NCBI RefSeq assembly: GCF_000516985.1
Contig: NW_006917091.1
Location: 368,285-432,284 of the forward strand
Length of the DNA: 64,000 bases
Direction of reading: 5' to 3'
Origin: Pestalotiopsis fici W106-1
Taxonomy: Eukaryota > Ascomycota > Sordariomycetes > Amphisphaeriales > Sporocadaceae
Within the stretch, counting starts at the first letter, position 1. Each line of letters begins with the position of its first letter. The notes beneath the pieces are model-generated. The model searched no databases. It had not been told where the DNA came from and saw only the letters and a list, made by a program, of their open reading frames with translations. Positions 11,742 through 24,151 of this stretch are shown in pieces. The position numbers and the translations under genes were made by a program.

Positions 11742-12421
11742 TCTGTCAACGCCTTTCAACACAGCGCTGGAAGGTCCTTGTTTATTTTTGATGAAATCAG
11801 TATTCGCACTTGATAACGGCAATGATTTCAATGTTTGGCAGAGTCACGGCACCGAGCTGTCTGTTTGGTGGAAGACTCCCGGATGTTGTTGTCTGTTGGA
11901 TGATATTCACCTGAGCATTGGTATCTACGGAGGCCTGTGTAGACTCCATCTCAACCGATGCGCCATGACGTTTTATCTCGTCTCCTGTTCATTGAAACGT
12001 TATCGCCCTGAAAATGGAAGGTGTTCAGATTTCCTCGGATGCGACCTGACACACGGCCGGTTTTGGCTGTTACTGGCGGGCCGTTGACGGACCGGCCACC
12101 CTTTGCTCTCCACAGACACCGTTACCCTTTTACTGCGTTATATTCCGGCTCGATTCACATCAACGACGTTTGTCTGTTCGAGATGATGATCCTCATGCGA
12201 ATCACGCTCTCAAAATGGCTTTGAACTTCGATTCATTCTTGCATAAATTGTTTGCGAATCCGAGCACAAACAACTTTTCATGTTTTGTTGAGAGATAAAG
12301 CACACTGCTCGCTCGACTTTAAATCATGTCATTATTGATTTCATTCTTCGTTCTTCTGATGCCCTTTATTTACTCGATAAATCTTTGTACAGTTGAATCA
12401 AAATAGCACATCGCACCTCAA
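11742..12421. other. Intergenic, no gene recognised
   Basis: Upstream region of the aldo-keto reductase gene and 3' flank of the quercetinase gene. Short open frames only. Confidence 0.6.
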
Positions 12422-13564
12422 TTAGTACTTGGCCTTGTATCCTGCCTCGACTGGGTAGGTTGTGTAGTTCCAAGACTCGGCCCTAGCCATGAGCTCGTAG
12501 TCCATGCAGCCCTCGCCACCTCCGGTAACGTACAGCACCTTGGTGTAGGCCGCGTCGGCGTAGTAGCTGAACGAGGTCTCGGCGGGAATGAAGATGACGT
12601 CGCCCTGGATCAGCGAGACGCTCTCGTAGCCATCGACATCGACGACGAGCTGCCCCTCCTCGAGCTGGAAGGCCACGGCCGCCGGATACGAGACGGTCTC
12701 GGCCGTCATGTTGGACATCATGCGGCTCATGACCATGTTACCCATGGTGAAGTTGCCGGCTGTTTGATCACCCGTGGCCAGCGGCGACATGATGCGGTAG
12801 ATGCCACCGTCCGTGTTGAGGTACTTGGGTCCCCAGCCCTTGGCGACAAAGTTGGGGGTCGTGGCGTCGGCGGCCAGCGAGTTGGAGCCATTGTGCCAAT
12901 TGCCGGCACCGCCGGCGCTGCCGTTGACGAGGTCGCGGCGCGGGTTGAAGTCGAGCTGAGCATACACGTCAAAGGCCTCGAGAGCAGAAATGACCGACGA
13001 GTCCGAGGCGGTCGTGTCCGAGATATCCGCAGGAATGTACTCGGAGCCCACGGCCGAGTCGAATGTGTCCGAGGCGAGCGCGATAAAGAGCGCCTCGAAA
13101 CCACCAGGCTGAATGACACCCGTGAGCTGCGTGTCGGGGTCCATTATCTGAAAGGTGTGGGTAGTGTTGTGCGGTACGGCACCGTAGTCACCCTGGGACA
13201 GCAGACGAGCAGACTCGCCGGCGGCATCAGTCTCGGCCCAGAGCTGGACTCTGCCCTTGGTGCAGTAGAAGTTCTCGTAGTGCGTCTTGTGGATGTGAGG
13301 CAAGACACCGAGGCCGGCGCCGGTCGCAGCGTTGGTCTGCATCAGCGTGAACGCGCCGTCCGAGGAGTTGCCGGTGACCGAGAAGCGATAGATCTGGGAG
13401 CCGACCTGGACTGCCTGACCGCTGCCCTTGCGCAGAGCATATGGTCGAGCATACTGAGGAGCCTCATCGACGAGGATGCTCTCATTGCCTGCCCTTCTAC
13501 CCAGAGACTGGGGAAAGGCGGCGGCCAAGGAGATGGCTGAGGCTAGGACGGCTGCAGTCTTCAT
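12422..13564 (-). CDS. Secreted quercetin 2,3-dioxygenase (bicupin)
   Basis: A single exon of 380 aa starting at the ATG at 13564. Residues 1-16 form a signal peptide. The protein is a double cupin. The N-terminal cupin carries the copper site of fungal quercetinases: His90 and His92 in PHIHKTHYE, Glu97, and His136 in NTTHTF (3-His-1-Glu). The C-terminal cupin (about 255-350) lacks a comparable metal triad, as is usual. The enzyme opens the flavonol C-ring of quercetin with dioxygen, releasing carbon monoxide and a depside. Length and motif spacing match the Aspergillus-type enzyme plus leader. Sequence is GC-rich with strong codon bias, pointing to good expression. With the nearby GH51 and aldo-keto reductase genes it suggests use of plant matter. 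Confidence 0.92.
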   Translation of the reverse strand: MKTAAVLASAISLAAAFPQSLGRRAGNESILVDEAPQYARPYALRKGSGQAVQVGSQIYRFSVTGNSSDGAFTLMQTNAATGAGLGVLPHIHKTHYENFYCTKGRVQLWAETDAAGESARLLSQGDYGAVPHNTTHTFQIMDPDTQLTGVIQPGGFEALFIALASDTFDSAVGSEYIPADISDTTASDSSVISALEAFDVYAQLDFNPRRDLVNGSAGGAGNWHNGSNSLAADATTPNFVAKGWGPKYLNTDGGIYRIMSPLATGDQTAGNFTMGNMVMSRMMSNMTAETVSYPAAVAFQLEEGQLVVDVDGYESVSLIQGDVIFIPAETSFSYYADAAYTKVLYVTGGGEGCMDYELMARAESWNYTTYPVEAGYKAKY

Positions 13565-14721
13565 TGTAGATCTTTTTCCGTGAGATGACCCTTGTATGAG
13601 CTTCGAGAAAGAACACTATCCAAGAAGGAATATTCTTGGCCTGGTGGTATCGAGAGCTTATCCCAACTTGGCGATCTGGGCTGGACAAGGAAGAGGGTAA
13701 TCAGAGACGATCACCGCCAAGCACCATGGTCGAGGACATGAACATGTATATAGGGGAGCCATTGCCGTCAGTCCACTGCCAGGCCCCGTGCAGATTTGCC
13801 GATGGGATAAGGGTCAAAGATGAGCCCGCAGTTTCCGGATTCGAGACCCAGTCATAAACGCGAGGAGACGGGGAGTCGTTCCCAATCTGCGAGGTTCAAG
13901 GCGTCATTACGGATCTTTTGGGAAGACCATGTGGGCTGTTGCGACTTTCTTGGTGATCTGCAGTGGATCGATGAACAGGGCATATGCGTGTTTATCGGAC
14001 ACTGTCCCAGGAGGCCGGCCGTGTCGTCTTTTTTTGCTTCTTCACTGTTGAAGGTGCTGAAGGTTTATTAGAGGGCAAGGATGGGATGCATGGCCGTCAA
14101 TGCCGAAAACAGGCGGAGTGGATCGATCCGTGGACCTCATCAATGGAGCATGAACGGCAGTTCTTACCAATCATACAGCGATTTCGAGAGGAACGTTGCG
14201 TGTTTCGTGAAACAAGAGGGTTCCGAATGCCCACTTGCTAACCTTGCGGTGCCTGAATCGGGACGGGGCCAAGCGCTGTCGCTAATCTAATCCTGCCCGG
14301 GAATTCCGTCGCCCAGGACGGAAACTCCGGATCATACATTACTGCTTAGCAGAAATCCCTGGCGATCGAGCAATCTTCACCGTTCGTATCACAGGGGCCA
14401 CAAGCAATAAAGTCTGATATTTATCAGAATCATTGGCATTTCACATGTTTGAGGCTTATTTGTCATGGGCTTCGCGACCTGCTCTCATGGATTCGGTACG
14501 AAGCACGAGCCGCTGAGTCATTAGCAGCTTGCACAATTCGATGCTACAGAAATTGTTCGCAACTAAAGATGATCGATTCAACCGATTGTAACTAAATTCC
14601 AAGGCTAGATGAAGAACAAGATCAAAATTAGACTATTGTATGTCTATCGGCCCTTCTGGTACTTCTTTTTTTCCAATTTGACATCCCTCTTTTCTTCAGA
14701 GTCGCCGCCTCGTATCGCCAC
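13565..14721. other. Intergenic, quercetinase promoter; no gene recognised
   Basis: About 1.16 kb. Overlapping plus-strand frames of 60-85 codons at 13636-14290 have no motifs. The left side is the promoter of the quercetinase gene. Confidence 0.6.
13747..13752 (-). promoter_or_regulatory. TATA box candidate of the quercetinase gene
   Basis: TATATA about 185 bp upstream of the quercetinase ATG on the same strand, in an otherwise GC-balanced region. Distance is long but acceptable for a filamentous fungus. Confidence 0.3.
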
Positions 14722-15562
14722 CTAGTCTTTGACAAAGACAGTCGTGTCCTCGACGCCAAACCGCCCAATGCGCACCTTGTTGACATTAAATTCTTCATCC
14801 TCATAGCCAACCGCCACTCCGCACAAGATCTCGAGGTCATCGGCCACGCCTACGGCCTGGCGCACGACATCTCGATAACCTGCAATGCTGACTTGAACAC
14901 AGCTGCCGATGCCCTGCTCCGTCAGTGCTAGGAGAAACGTCTGCAGATACACTGCATCATTTTCATTGACATTGGTCAGCCAAAAAAAAAAAAAAAATAG
15001 AAAAAAAGCGATCTTCTCAATCAGCTCCTGGAGTACCCGCACGGAATCGAAACTCACTTCCAATACTCATGGCAGCAAACCCGGGAAGCTGCTTGCTCAT
15101 GCAGACAATGATGCCGACTGGACCGCCGAAGAACTGGAAATTCCGCAACACGGCATTCTTGCGGGCCTCGGCGTCGTCGCGCGGGATGCCCCAGCCCTCG
15201 CCGTAGACTTTGCGCCCGAGCTCGGACCGCGAGGCGCGGAACTGCTCGGGCAGCGGCGGGATATTGGGCGCCGCGCCCGACGAGGCCTCCTTGTACAGCG
15301 CGGCCTTGAGCCGGTCCAGCGCGGCGCCCGTCACAATGTACAGCCGCCAGGCCTGCGTGTTGGAGTTGGACGGTGCGTGGGTCGCCAGCTCCAGCGCCGA
15401 CCGCAGGACCTCATCGGGAACGGGCTGGGCCTTGAAGACTCGCGTCGAGTGCCGGCTGATGATGGCCTCGTCTAGCAGCATGCTGTAGCCGTGTTTGTGC
15501 TTGCATTCTGCATTGGAGTGCGCCGCCTCCTCTGGGGGCGGGGTTGTTCTCGCCGCGGCCAT
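14722..15562 (-). CDS. Nitroreductase-family FMN oxidoreductase
   Basis: Two exons, 15562-15058 and 14951-14722, joined across a 106 nt intron that carries a 15-base T tract on the coding strand; product 244 aa. The splice rebuilds SIGMYLQTFLLA, the conserved helix of the family. FMN-phosphate binding is indicated by SRHSTRVF near residue 36, and the flavin-site segment APSNSNTQAWRLY follows. The C-terminal GIGSCVQVSIAGY is also typical. Members reduce nitro-aromatics, quinones or similar electron acceptors with NAD(P)H; the substrate here is unknown. An N-terminal extension of about 25 residues is low in complexity. No signal peptide, so cytosolic. Confidence 0.9.
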
Positions 15563-16418
15563 CCTTGTTTTGATGTTTTCACTTTGTGTAATTGTATTCC
15601 TTCACTCGAACTGATGATAGTCACAACTGCATTGCTGATTGCCGAGCTGAGATGCGACGATTTTATAGCCGTTTGCGCACATATCGCACGTACATGGCGT
15701 GTTGGCTTGATTGCGGGGAAATGTATTGAGTAATCAGGAACTCAAATCCCTGGGCTGCGTCTATAGTGCCGCTCGCCTCAAGTTGTCAAGTATTGCATCA
15801 TGTAGTGAAAGCTTAGTGATCACCCTGTAGCTAAGCTTTTGGCGCTGGTCAAGATCCGACAGCTTCAGTCAATCAATGGCCAGAACTAGGGCCAAGCGCT
15901 TTACACGGTTGAATACATCGGCATTTATGTGTATAAATTCGCCCATAGATGCTTGAATATCAACCGTAGCAATTGCCTCGACGTCTTACCACGGTTGCAG
16001 ATATCGGTATCTCAAGTTTAGGATTTCCCTTTCATCAAAGTCATAGCAATTGTCTCTAATAACCCAGGTATCTATCTCACAGCAGAGGATTATCCGGCGT
16101 CGCCGCAAATATAGTAAATTGGATGCGACACCACCTTGCAACGATGCTCCGATCTTGATGGCCACCGTTCCAACCAGACGCCGTGGCGATGTGAATGCCA
16201 AACTCCAAAACGCCGGTCCAACACATTTATTTCGCTATGCGCATGACCTTGTATCCCCCAACTCCCGATTTAATATTGACTTTACACGGACATTATTCAA
16301 TATGGTCGTAAATTCAGTTTCGCACCGTATATATGAGTAATCGTAAGTGCCGACACGATTTCATGCGCCTAGTCTATCTTGACATGGCGAGATATCGTGA
16401 CAGCAATATCGTATTGTT
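15563..16418. other. Intergenic, no gene recognised
   Basis: About 860 bp of AT-rich sequence between the nitroreductase start and the stop of the next minus-strand gene. Only short frames. Confidence 0.6.
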
Positions 16419-18505
16419 CTATGCTGGCCCATGTGGGTAATTTTGGACATGAGAATTGGGGCCTTCCACTGCAGAGGTTGGTTCGGATTCTGCAGAGACC
16501 ACAATAGCGGGTAAATGTTCGCTTGCTTGTAATGCGATTGTGGGTACTGAGTGCAATGAAAGATTTGTGCGAACATGACTCAGATGGTTAGCTGAAGGAA
16601 CCTCTAGAGTATCACGCCGTGACCTGGGACGTCCACGACTCTCTCCAGGAGACATTGGCTCCCCAAATGTCAAGCTCCGATTGCCTGTAGTTGGCAGCGT
16701 ACTTGCCCTAGCGGCACGAGGGGGCATTGTCGGCCACTGATCTGAAGCAGGAGATTGTGGCGATTCCGGCGTCTGATTCACATGCGGTCCGTTCTCGTTT
16801 TCGCCGTCAACGTGAGAATCAGGACTGCCATTCCGTGATGATACCTCCCGGATTGAAGCCGCTGGCCATCGTTCTCTGAGGTGCGATAGATGTTCATTGC
16901 GGTTGGTTTCGCCCGGTATCTCCGGGTAGTTCATCGCGGGGCCTTGCTGGAACTCTGAAACGTCATATCTTTTGCGTGAGGGCGTGCCGATATAGTCGCT
17001 CACTTTACTCAGGTATCCTGCGAACTTGCGTCTATTTCCCGCATCAGTTCCAAAGGTCCTATGGGAGCGGCCAGTAATAGTCGACACTAGGCTGAATCCA
17101 AATTCGTGAGAAGGCGAGGACTCGTGTCTGCCATCACTTGGAGAATCTGGATGCCTTGATTGATGTACCGTTGGCAAAGGTCGAGCGTGTTGCTGAGCGA
17201 AAAGTCCTTCATGATGATCTGCATGCGGTTCCTTCGTGTCAGGGACTTGCGACCCAGCGTCGTCTTCTTCCTCTTCTTTTCGAGCTAGAATCACATACAT
17301 TGAACCGAGGACAGCAAACCCGGTTCCGACAATTGAGCCCCATTGACCTGACGATACACATTAGTGAGTGCAATGAGCTGAATGTACGGATATTTTAGTA
17401 CTCACCGACACTGGCTATAGGTTCAGTCATATAACTGACGGGTCTGCTCCAAAAGTTCTTCTCACCAATCACCAGTATTGCCAGTACAGCACCACCAAAG
17501 ACGGGAAGTTCGACGGCAATTTTAAGATACTTCTTGATATCCTCATTCATGTGACTCATACTTAGAGGAGTAGCGCCATTGGTTCCTTCGATGATATCAT
17601 CAGGCTTTTCTGGGTTTCGCGTGGGAAAGAAGCGTTTTCTCCAGTTGAATTCGGCGATACGATTCCACATGGTGACAAGAGACAGAATGGCGGGCAGGCA
17701 GCAAGCAGCTGCAAGGAGCGTAGCAGTGCCAAAGGTCAGAACATAAGGCGCTGGGACAACGTAGATGTTATTCGTACTGCCGTCCCAAGCTCGCATGGGA
17801 GACCAAGGGTTGCCGGGTCCGATATCACATTGGAGTTTACACTTGAAGGTTTCATCATATGGGAAAGCGCCCGGATCGCTATTGACGAGTGGTTCGCCGG
17901 CAGGACCCTCAGGACACGGGACGCTATTTGTTCGGTAGAACTCGACAGTCAAACTCAGAAGCCCGGCCAATATGAGTCCAGTCCATGCGAAAATAATGTT
18001 TCGGCCACGATCGAGAAAATATGTGTCGGAGAGCTTGACTGTAACTGGGGCAGCCAGAATGCCAATTGAGCACAATTGGAACGCGCCGAAGAGATCCATA
18101 TCGACGGCATCTAGGACATTGGATTAGTTGGATTTAGACACTGGCATGTTGACAGTAATCATACCGTCAGTGTGCAAGATCGCCAGCACGATGCCGTGTA
18201 TAGCAGCAACCGCCGGCAAGATTAGCGCAGCGGCCAAGCAGGCTCTCTTGAGCCATTCCACTTTCCGGGCAAGCACACACGCTATAACCAGAACATAGTA
18301 TCTTTTTTTTGGAAAATATCAGCAAGATGCGCAATTGATAGTTGCGGAAGAGTTTGAGAGGCTCGTACAAATACCTCGATCCCGGTCCATATTGACCGCT
18401 CACCGGCCAAGCGCAGACAACTTGCAACGGGTCGGCAGTAGCGTTTTTTATGTCGCGGTCAACGAGGGCATGCAGCAGCGTTGCGGACGCCGGTATCGCC
18501 GGCAT
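16419..18505 (-). CDS. Polytopic membrane protein of unknown function with long polar tail
   Basis: Four exons: 18505-18375, 18301-18165, 18110-17406 and 17347-16419, with introns of 73, 54 and 58 nt; product 633 aa. The first 330 residues contain about six or seven hydrophobic segments, including YYVLVIACVLA, ACLAAALILPAVAAI, IIFAWTGLILAGLL and a last one around SIVGTGFAVLGSMYVILA. An extracellular-type loop has several Cys residues (KCKLQC). The remaining 290 residues form a Ser/Pro-rich, probably cytosolic tail. I do not recognise a named family; similar multi-pass proteins are found across moulds. Each splice junction restores one continuous hydrophobic pattern, which supports the exon model. 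The start ATG is the least certain point. Confidence 0.8.
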
Positions 18506-19948
18506 GTCGGCATCTCCTCCAACTCGGTTGAGGCTTTCGGCGGCTGTTGCAGCAGCAAGAATAGAGGTGTTGTTCTTGACTCACGCACGTGGGGTCGCAT
18601 GTATGAGGGTGGAGTGAAGTTCTGCATTCATGAGGACAGGGCACAAGGCTTTTTCAACGGCTTATTTCATGGGAGCCTCATGTCGAGGCATTGTGCGACA
18701 TTGGGCAGTCTTGACCGTTGACGGCACCGAGGGAACTTCTGGATCGGCTAGAGACAGGGCTGAGAAGCCACGAACTCAAAAGGGGGCGTCTGCACACTTG
18801 TGCTGTGTGTCTTGGCCCTACAGAGCTAAGCGAATCCTTCGAGTCTTTACATTGGTAAGATCTGCAGCCCGGAAGAAAGAGCGTCTGCCTGCAGTGGGAA
18901 TATGGCGCAGCACAATGATGATTTGCCAACATTGACCACGAGCCGATGGAGGGGGATGCAGTGAGATCTGAGTGCAGAAGGAAAATGCATGCACGACAAT
19001 GACCAAGTCTTTACTGGATGGATGTGTACAGAGTAGGACAATTTGGCGGTCAGCTATTGTAACGAATGCGCGCGGTGCATTTCTTTCAACCTCGATTTTT
19101 TTCTACAATCCTGTCTACAAAGTATCATAAAAGACGGGATTTACCGTTATCAGAGCCGTGAGATTGGAATTCGAGGCCGTTGATAGGCAATGTAGAATTT
19201 GGTCCGGCAAGTTTAATTCGAAATTGATGGTGTTGAGAGGTTTGGTGCTGCGACTGGCTTCTGTGACCTGTCAGTCGGAACTCTCCCCCCGGTCTGCTAG
19301 CCTTCTTTGGCGATTTTGCGGGGTTTCTTAGCTTCTCTTCGAGTTCCTTCCTTCTAGCTGCTGGTGACGTACTTGTAGGTGCTGATGGATGTTGGCTGGG
19401 GAGGCTTAGACCACCCCCGGGAGCTGCCGAGAACTATTCCAGCGCTCATCTTCACCGTAAAGGACTTGGCTGGCGCCTCTCCCCAGCGAATCACAGGGAC
19501 ACTTATCTGAGCGTGCACTGCCTTCAGCCACTGTACCGCTCAAGCACAACAGTGACCAAGAAACCCCTTCCACGCTAATGTGGAATAGCCAAGGAAAGGA
19601 GCCTTGGAAGCTGGAATTTTCTACCAACGTTCTATCGCTATCAGCCTCTTCTGCTTTGGAAAAATTTCACGCATCATCTCGTGTTTTCAGCCAACTAATT
19701 GCTAGCCTACTGGGTGCGATGCGATAGCCTCTGGGCAGATTCTGCTGGGCATCTTTGCATGCCAGTGGGTAAGCAGGTCGTCGGGTAGTAACCTGAGCTG
19801 GCTCCATTGTGCGCCCAACTGGTGAAGTACTTGAACGTGAGGCTCCCAAACATTTGGCCTCGTCGCATCTGTCATCCCCTTTGGGCGACGTCAAATTCCC
19901 AGCTAGCCAGAGCTGTATCACGGCTCTAGGTCCTTGAGCCTCCATACC
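18506..19948. other. Intergenic, divergent promoter region
   Basis: A 1.44 kb stretch between two divergently transcribed membrane-protein genes. Minus-strand frames at 18678-19041 and 19406-20148 have no motifs. It should hold both promoters. Confidence 0.6.
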
Positions 19949-22285
19949 ATGGCACAAGACGGGGACGAGACTGACCTGAACACAAACCAGATCAGGGAAT
20001 GGCGGTCAATTGTCACCCTCATCGTCTTCGTATTGACTAGTGAGTACCACGCCGCTAGCCGCTGTCGCCTCCAGGTGTCAATTCCTGCTGGGTTCGGCTC
20101 ATCAATGCTGACCTGAAAATAGATGTCAATGTGCTCTTTCCTTACCATATTCCAATCTATGTCCCACGCGTTCTGGTCAGCGGCATTCTAGATGCGCTGA
20201 GCGGCTTGCGGATCATTTCGCCCAGGCCGGCACGCTCTCATAATGTCGGACCTGGGGCCGGCAAGGTCTCGGCCTTTTGCCGTTTCAGATTTCCCATGAA
20301 CTTCCTCACTGCACCACTTATAGCCGATCTTTTTCTGCTGGCCATCCTGGCTATTGGCCGAGACGAAGTCTATGGTGGCGTCATTGAGGCCAACAACATC
20401 AAGCCATATGATATTATGCTTTTCTTTATATCGTTGGCTTACATTGCCATATCCATAGATGCATCCGGTCTCATTCGATGGTTGGCCTTCAAAGTCCTTC
20501 AAAAGGGAGGCGGTGCTGGTCACAGGTTGTTCCTGTACCTCTATACCTTCTTCTTCGTCCTCGGCAGTTTCATCGGCAACGATCCAATCATTCTATCTGG
20601 CACTGCATTCTTGGCATATATGACCAGGGTATCTAGCAACATTGTTCACCCGAGAGCCTGGATCACTGCACAGTTTGCCATTGCCAACATTGCCTCGGCG
20701 ATTCTGGTATCCTCGAATCCCACAAATCTGGTTCTAGCTGGAGCTTTCGAGATACAGTTTATACACTACACAGCAAACATGATAGTACCGGTAGTCGCAA
20801 CTGCGATTGTGCTGTTCCCTTTTCTCTTATACATCATCTTCAACGACGAGAGATTTGTGCCCTCCAAGATCAACATCCACGAGCTGCCCGAGGAAGTCCG
20901 GAACAAAAAACCCGTCAATCCCAATATTCCCAATGCCAGGGGCAGAGCTGAAGAAGAGGAGAACCAGCACGCCAACGACGAAGAAGGACAATTGCTTTCT
21001 CTCGAGGAGATCATGAATCCGTTCCTGGACTTGGGCGGTGCAGCGTTTGGTGCCGTTATAATGGCGGCGACTCTCATAACCCTGATCGTATTAAATGCCC
21101 AAGGAAAAGAGACGCCTGTCTTCTACGTCACGCTACCAGCCGCCGTAGTGATGTTGGTCTGGGATCTCAGCTATGGGTGGATCCATAGAAAAGAAACCCG
21201 CAGAATCGCTGAAGAGGGGCGAAAGGATGTTGAGCAACTCCGAGAGGAACAAGCGCGAGAAGCACGAGAGCGACAATTGCACGCTGGGCTCGCAGATTCG
21301 GCTCAAAATCCCCATTTCGACAAGGGACAAACCGAGAACCTTTCTCTCGCCAAGACACCTTCCCCAGAGGACAAAATCAGCAATGATGAAAAGACCCCTG
21401 AGCCATCGCGATCGAACACGGAAGTTGACTCTGAAATTACCGAGAAGACTGAACAACAACCTTCCAAGGATACATTACGACAAAGACAAGGATTATTCAC
21501 TGGTCAAGCGCCAGAGTATCAAGGCGCAAGGGAGGAAACAAAGTCGTCAGAGACAGAGACGGTCGTGGACAGATCTGCCGGCTCGGAAGGAAAGGGCAAC
21601 CAGAATCGAAGCCACCGAACTCTTACCATGATTCTTGCCGAAAGGTACAGATGGTCACAGGAAACATTTCCAACAATGACGGCAGTGATGTCCCATCTGC
21701 CATTTGCCCTGATACCATTTGCATTCTGCATGTTCACGTTAGTGCAGGCCCTTGTGACGAAGGGATGGATCGCCGTATTCGCCTATGGATGGGATCATTG
21801 GGTTGCCAAGACAGGGACCGTTGGAGCTATCGGTGGCATGGGTTTCCTCTCTGTGATTCTATGCAACGTAAGTCAAGCATTCAAGGGATCAAGTCCACAC
21901 TCTTACCTGCTATTGTACTAATCTCAAACGCATGTTACAGTTTGCTGGCACGAACATTGGAACCACAATTCTCCTTTCCAGAGTCATACAAGCATGGGTC
22001 AAAATCAACGAGCTGCGCGATACACACATTACGGAACGGACCTTTTGGGCAACCGTGTACTCCATGGCCATAGGCGTCAATTATGGAGCGTTCAGCACAG
22101 CCTTCAGTGCATCCCTGGCTGGTCTCTTGTGGCGCGATATCCTGGCTCGAAAACACATTCGTGTCAAGAGCCTCGACTTTGCGCGGGTCAACTTACCCAT
22201 CATAGCCATCTCCATGACTGTTGGCTGCGCAGTCCTCGTGGGCGAGGTGTACATAATGAGACCTGACACGCCATATAACCCATGA
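19949..22285 (+). CDS. ArsB/NhaD-type ion permease (IT superfamily)
   Basis: Three exons: 19949-20039, 20123-21867 and 21941-22285, with introns of 83 and 73 nt; product 726 aa. The start is the ATG in CCATACCATGGC, a good context. Eleven or twelve membrane segments are split by a charged loop of about 230 residues (roughly 255-510) rich in Glu, Lys and Ser. The family core is clear: SIDASGLIRWLAFKVL, then FIGNDPIILSGT and the paired SSNPTNLVLAGAF, and in the last exon FAGTNIGTTILLSRV. These re-entrant Asn-Asp-Pro/Asn-Pro-Thr hairpins mark the ArsB/NhaD/citrate-carrier superfamily. The substrate could be arsenite, an anion or a dicarboxylate; sequence alone does not decide. Likely plasma membrane or vacuole. 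Confidence 0.88.
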
Positions 22286-24151
22286 TGCATTGAGCAAAAA
22301 TTCAAAATTAGCGATAGACTTTATAGAGCAATGAGATACATTTACACATGTCATCATTCTATCCGCCGTGCAAGGCTTAAGAAATACCCTCACCAGATGT
22401 CGTATCTGAGCGCATGAAAAGGTTGTAATTGTGCGAAGAGCTGCACCAAAGGAGTGTGTACCGAATTTCGATGCCTTTGTTCACTATTTGTTTTGAGGTT
22501 TTCCTATAATTATTTCAATCCTGGGAAAGGATTGGTACTGACTAGTACTGCGATGCTACTTAAACGATTTCTCTAACTATTACCATTCCAATTTTTGGTG
22601 GCCATTGATGGGTTCATATTTATGAATACATCTTGAGGTCCTGCCAAAGTGTGCATAAGACGAAAACATTATAATTTTGCGGTAGAAAATGTGTTAAATC
22701 ATTTCACGGCATGTTGCTTCTTTCCGTGTAAGATATGGAATCAAGAATATTCTTGATGACCAAAAAGTTATTTCGCGATTCAATCAAGATTCAACTACCT
22801 ATACTTGATGAAGTTGGTCTACAATGGAGTATAGCATTGCTCTTATAATCTGTTCGACCAGGGGGCGGGAGCCACTCACAACGCACGTTCACTTTGCCGG
22901 GAAGCAAATACGGGGCAGTAGTCACATGCGCCGAATTTTTTTTTAACCTTTTTTTTTTTTTTTTCGCACCTGGCTCTTCTCGTTTTCCATCTTCCCTAAA
23001 TGATGCTTTGCTGCTCGGGGCCAGTCATCTATTTTTAGTATCACCTCATCTACTTCAATACCAATGTATGAATCGTGGTTGGTATGCACAATGCCGCCAC
23101 GATTACACGTGTCTGTACAGGTGACTCAATTTGATTTGAACGTTGAAGAACTTTTCTTTTTGATGCTTCTTCTCAAAAAAGAACAGTCTATATCATGTCT
23201 ACAAAGACTAAATGCAATGAGGTCTATCCCTCTTGGTTCGTTTTCCTTTTTTAGAGAAACTAATTTCGGTGCCTGTGAGCCATGATCACTCTCATGTCAT
23301 GATCTTGAAACAAATATTGAGGTTGGGCAGCGAGGTACGGGGTCGTTCATCAGACTGGCAACGACTCGAGACAAACCCACAATGGCAGGTCCAGTCCTGA
23401 CTTTTCGTCAATATCGTGGATCCGGATCTGAGATTTTACGTAACTATTCCAAGGTCGCTCCGGGATCCACTTCCGCGACCGTGGCTTTTACATAATGGGA
23501 TCCGAAAAAAAGGGGACCTCGGCACTAGGCCAAGTTAGATCTTCGATTCATCTTGATATTGGGTCCTCTTGGACATGATTCCTCAACCTCGACAATATGT
23601 CTAGGTGAAATGCTCATAGTTACCCGAGGAGACAACTGTATCGCCAAGTTTGACAAGAAAAACTTTCAAACGGACCGGTTTATTCCCGATATCGGAATAT
23701 CTCAGTCGGTCAATGAGTTTTCCAGTGGTTCTTGTTTGAGCTTTCGCCATATACCAAGTGGGTCGTGGCGCGGATCCTGCCGGGGATTGGATCTATACCG
23801 ACTGGATGGATTTCCCCAATCCGGTATTCTCGTGGTTCCACGGGTTCTCAGAGCGTCTCTCAGAGTCCAGACCAAACTGCGTCGGGAAGTCGAAATCTGG
23901 GGCACGCAGTTCACGAGTCGAGCTGTCAAGCTCATGTGGGCCAACTAAAACGGTGGTTTAATGATCGTCAACAGCCTCTGAAGGAGGGGGTTCGTTCTTT
24001 TGTGTGGGAAATCCACATACCGCATCATACCGAAGGCAAGGCCAACGGCGCACGCGCTTTTGTTATTGAAGAACGGAGCCACGATGAAATTTTCCTTTTC
24101 CCGCCCGCACTCCTTTTCCACCAACGCCATGTGCGCTTGATACATGTTAAA
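22286..24151. other. Intergenic, promoter of the ThrE-like gene
   Basis: About 1.87 kb, AT-rich on the left with T tracts near 22940-22965. The frame of the downstream gene stays open upstream to about 23732, but the predicted residues there look non-coding. No other gene recognised. Confidence 0.55.

Noticed and set aside
11742..11831. N-terminal extension of the aldo-keto reductase frame
   Set aside because: It begins with TTG, and the downstream ATG gives the known family start.
12764..13540. 258-codon plus-strand frame
   Set aside because: It is the antisense shadow of the GC-rich quercetinase gene.
13636..14290. Plus-strand frames of 69-85 codons
   Set aside because: Short, overlapping and without motifs or splice-consistent joining.
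23553..24151. Frames upstream of the ThrE-like gene, including an in-frame extension to 23732
   Set aside because: The predicted residues look non-coding, and the ATG at 24152 gives a natural polar N-terminus.
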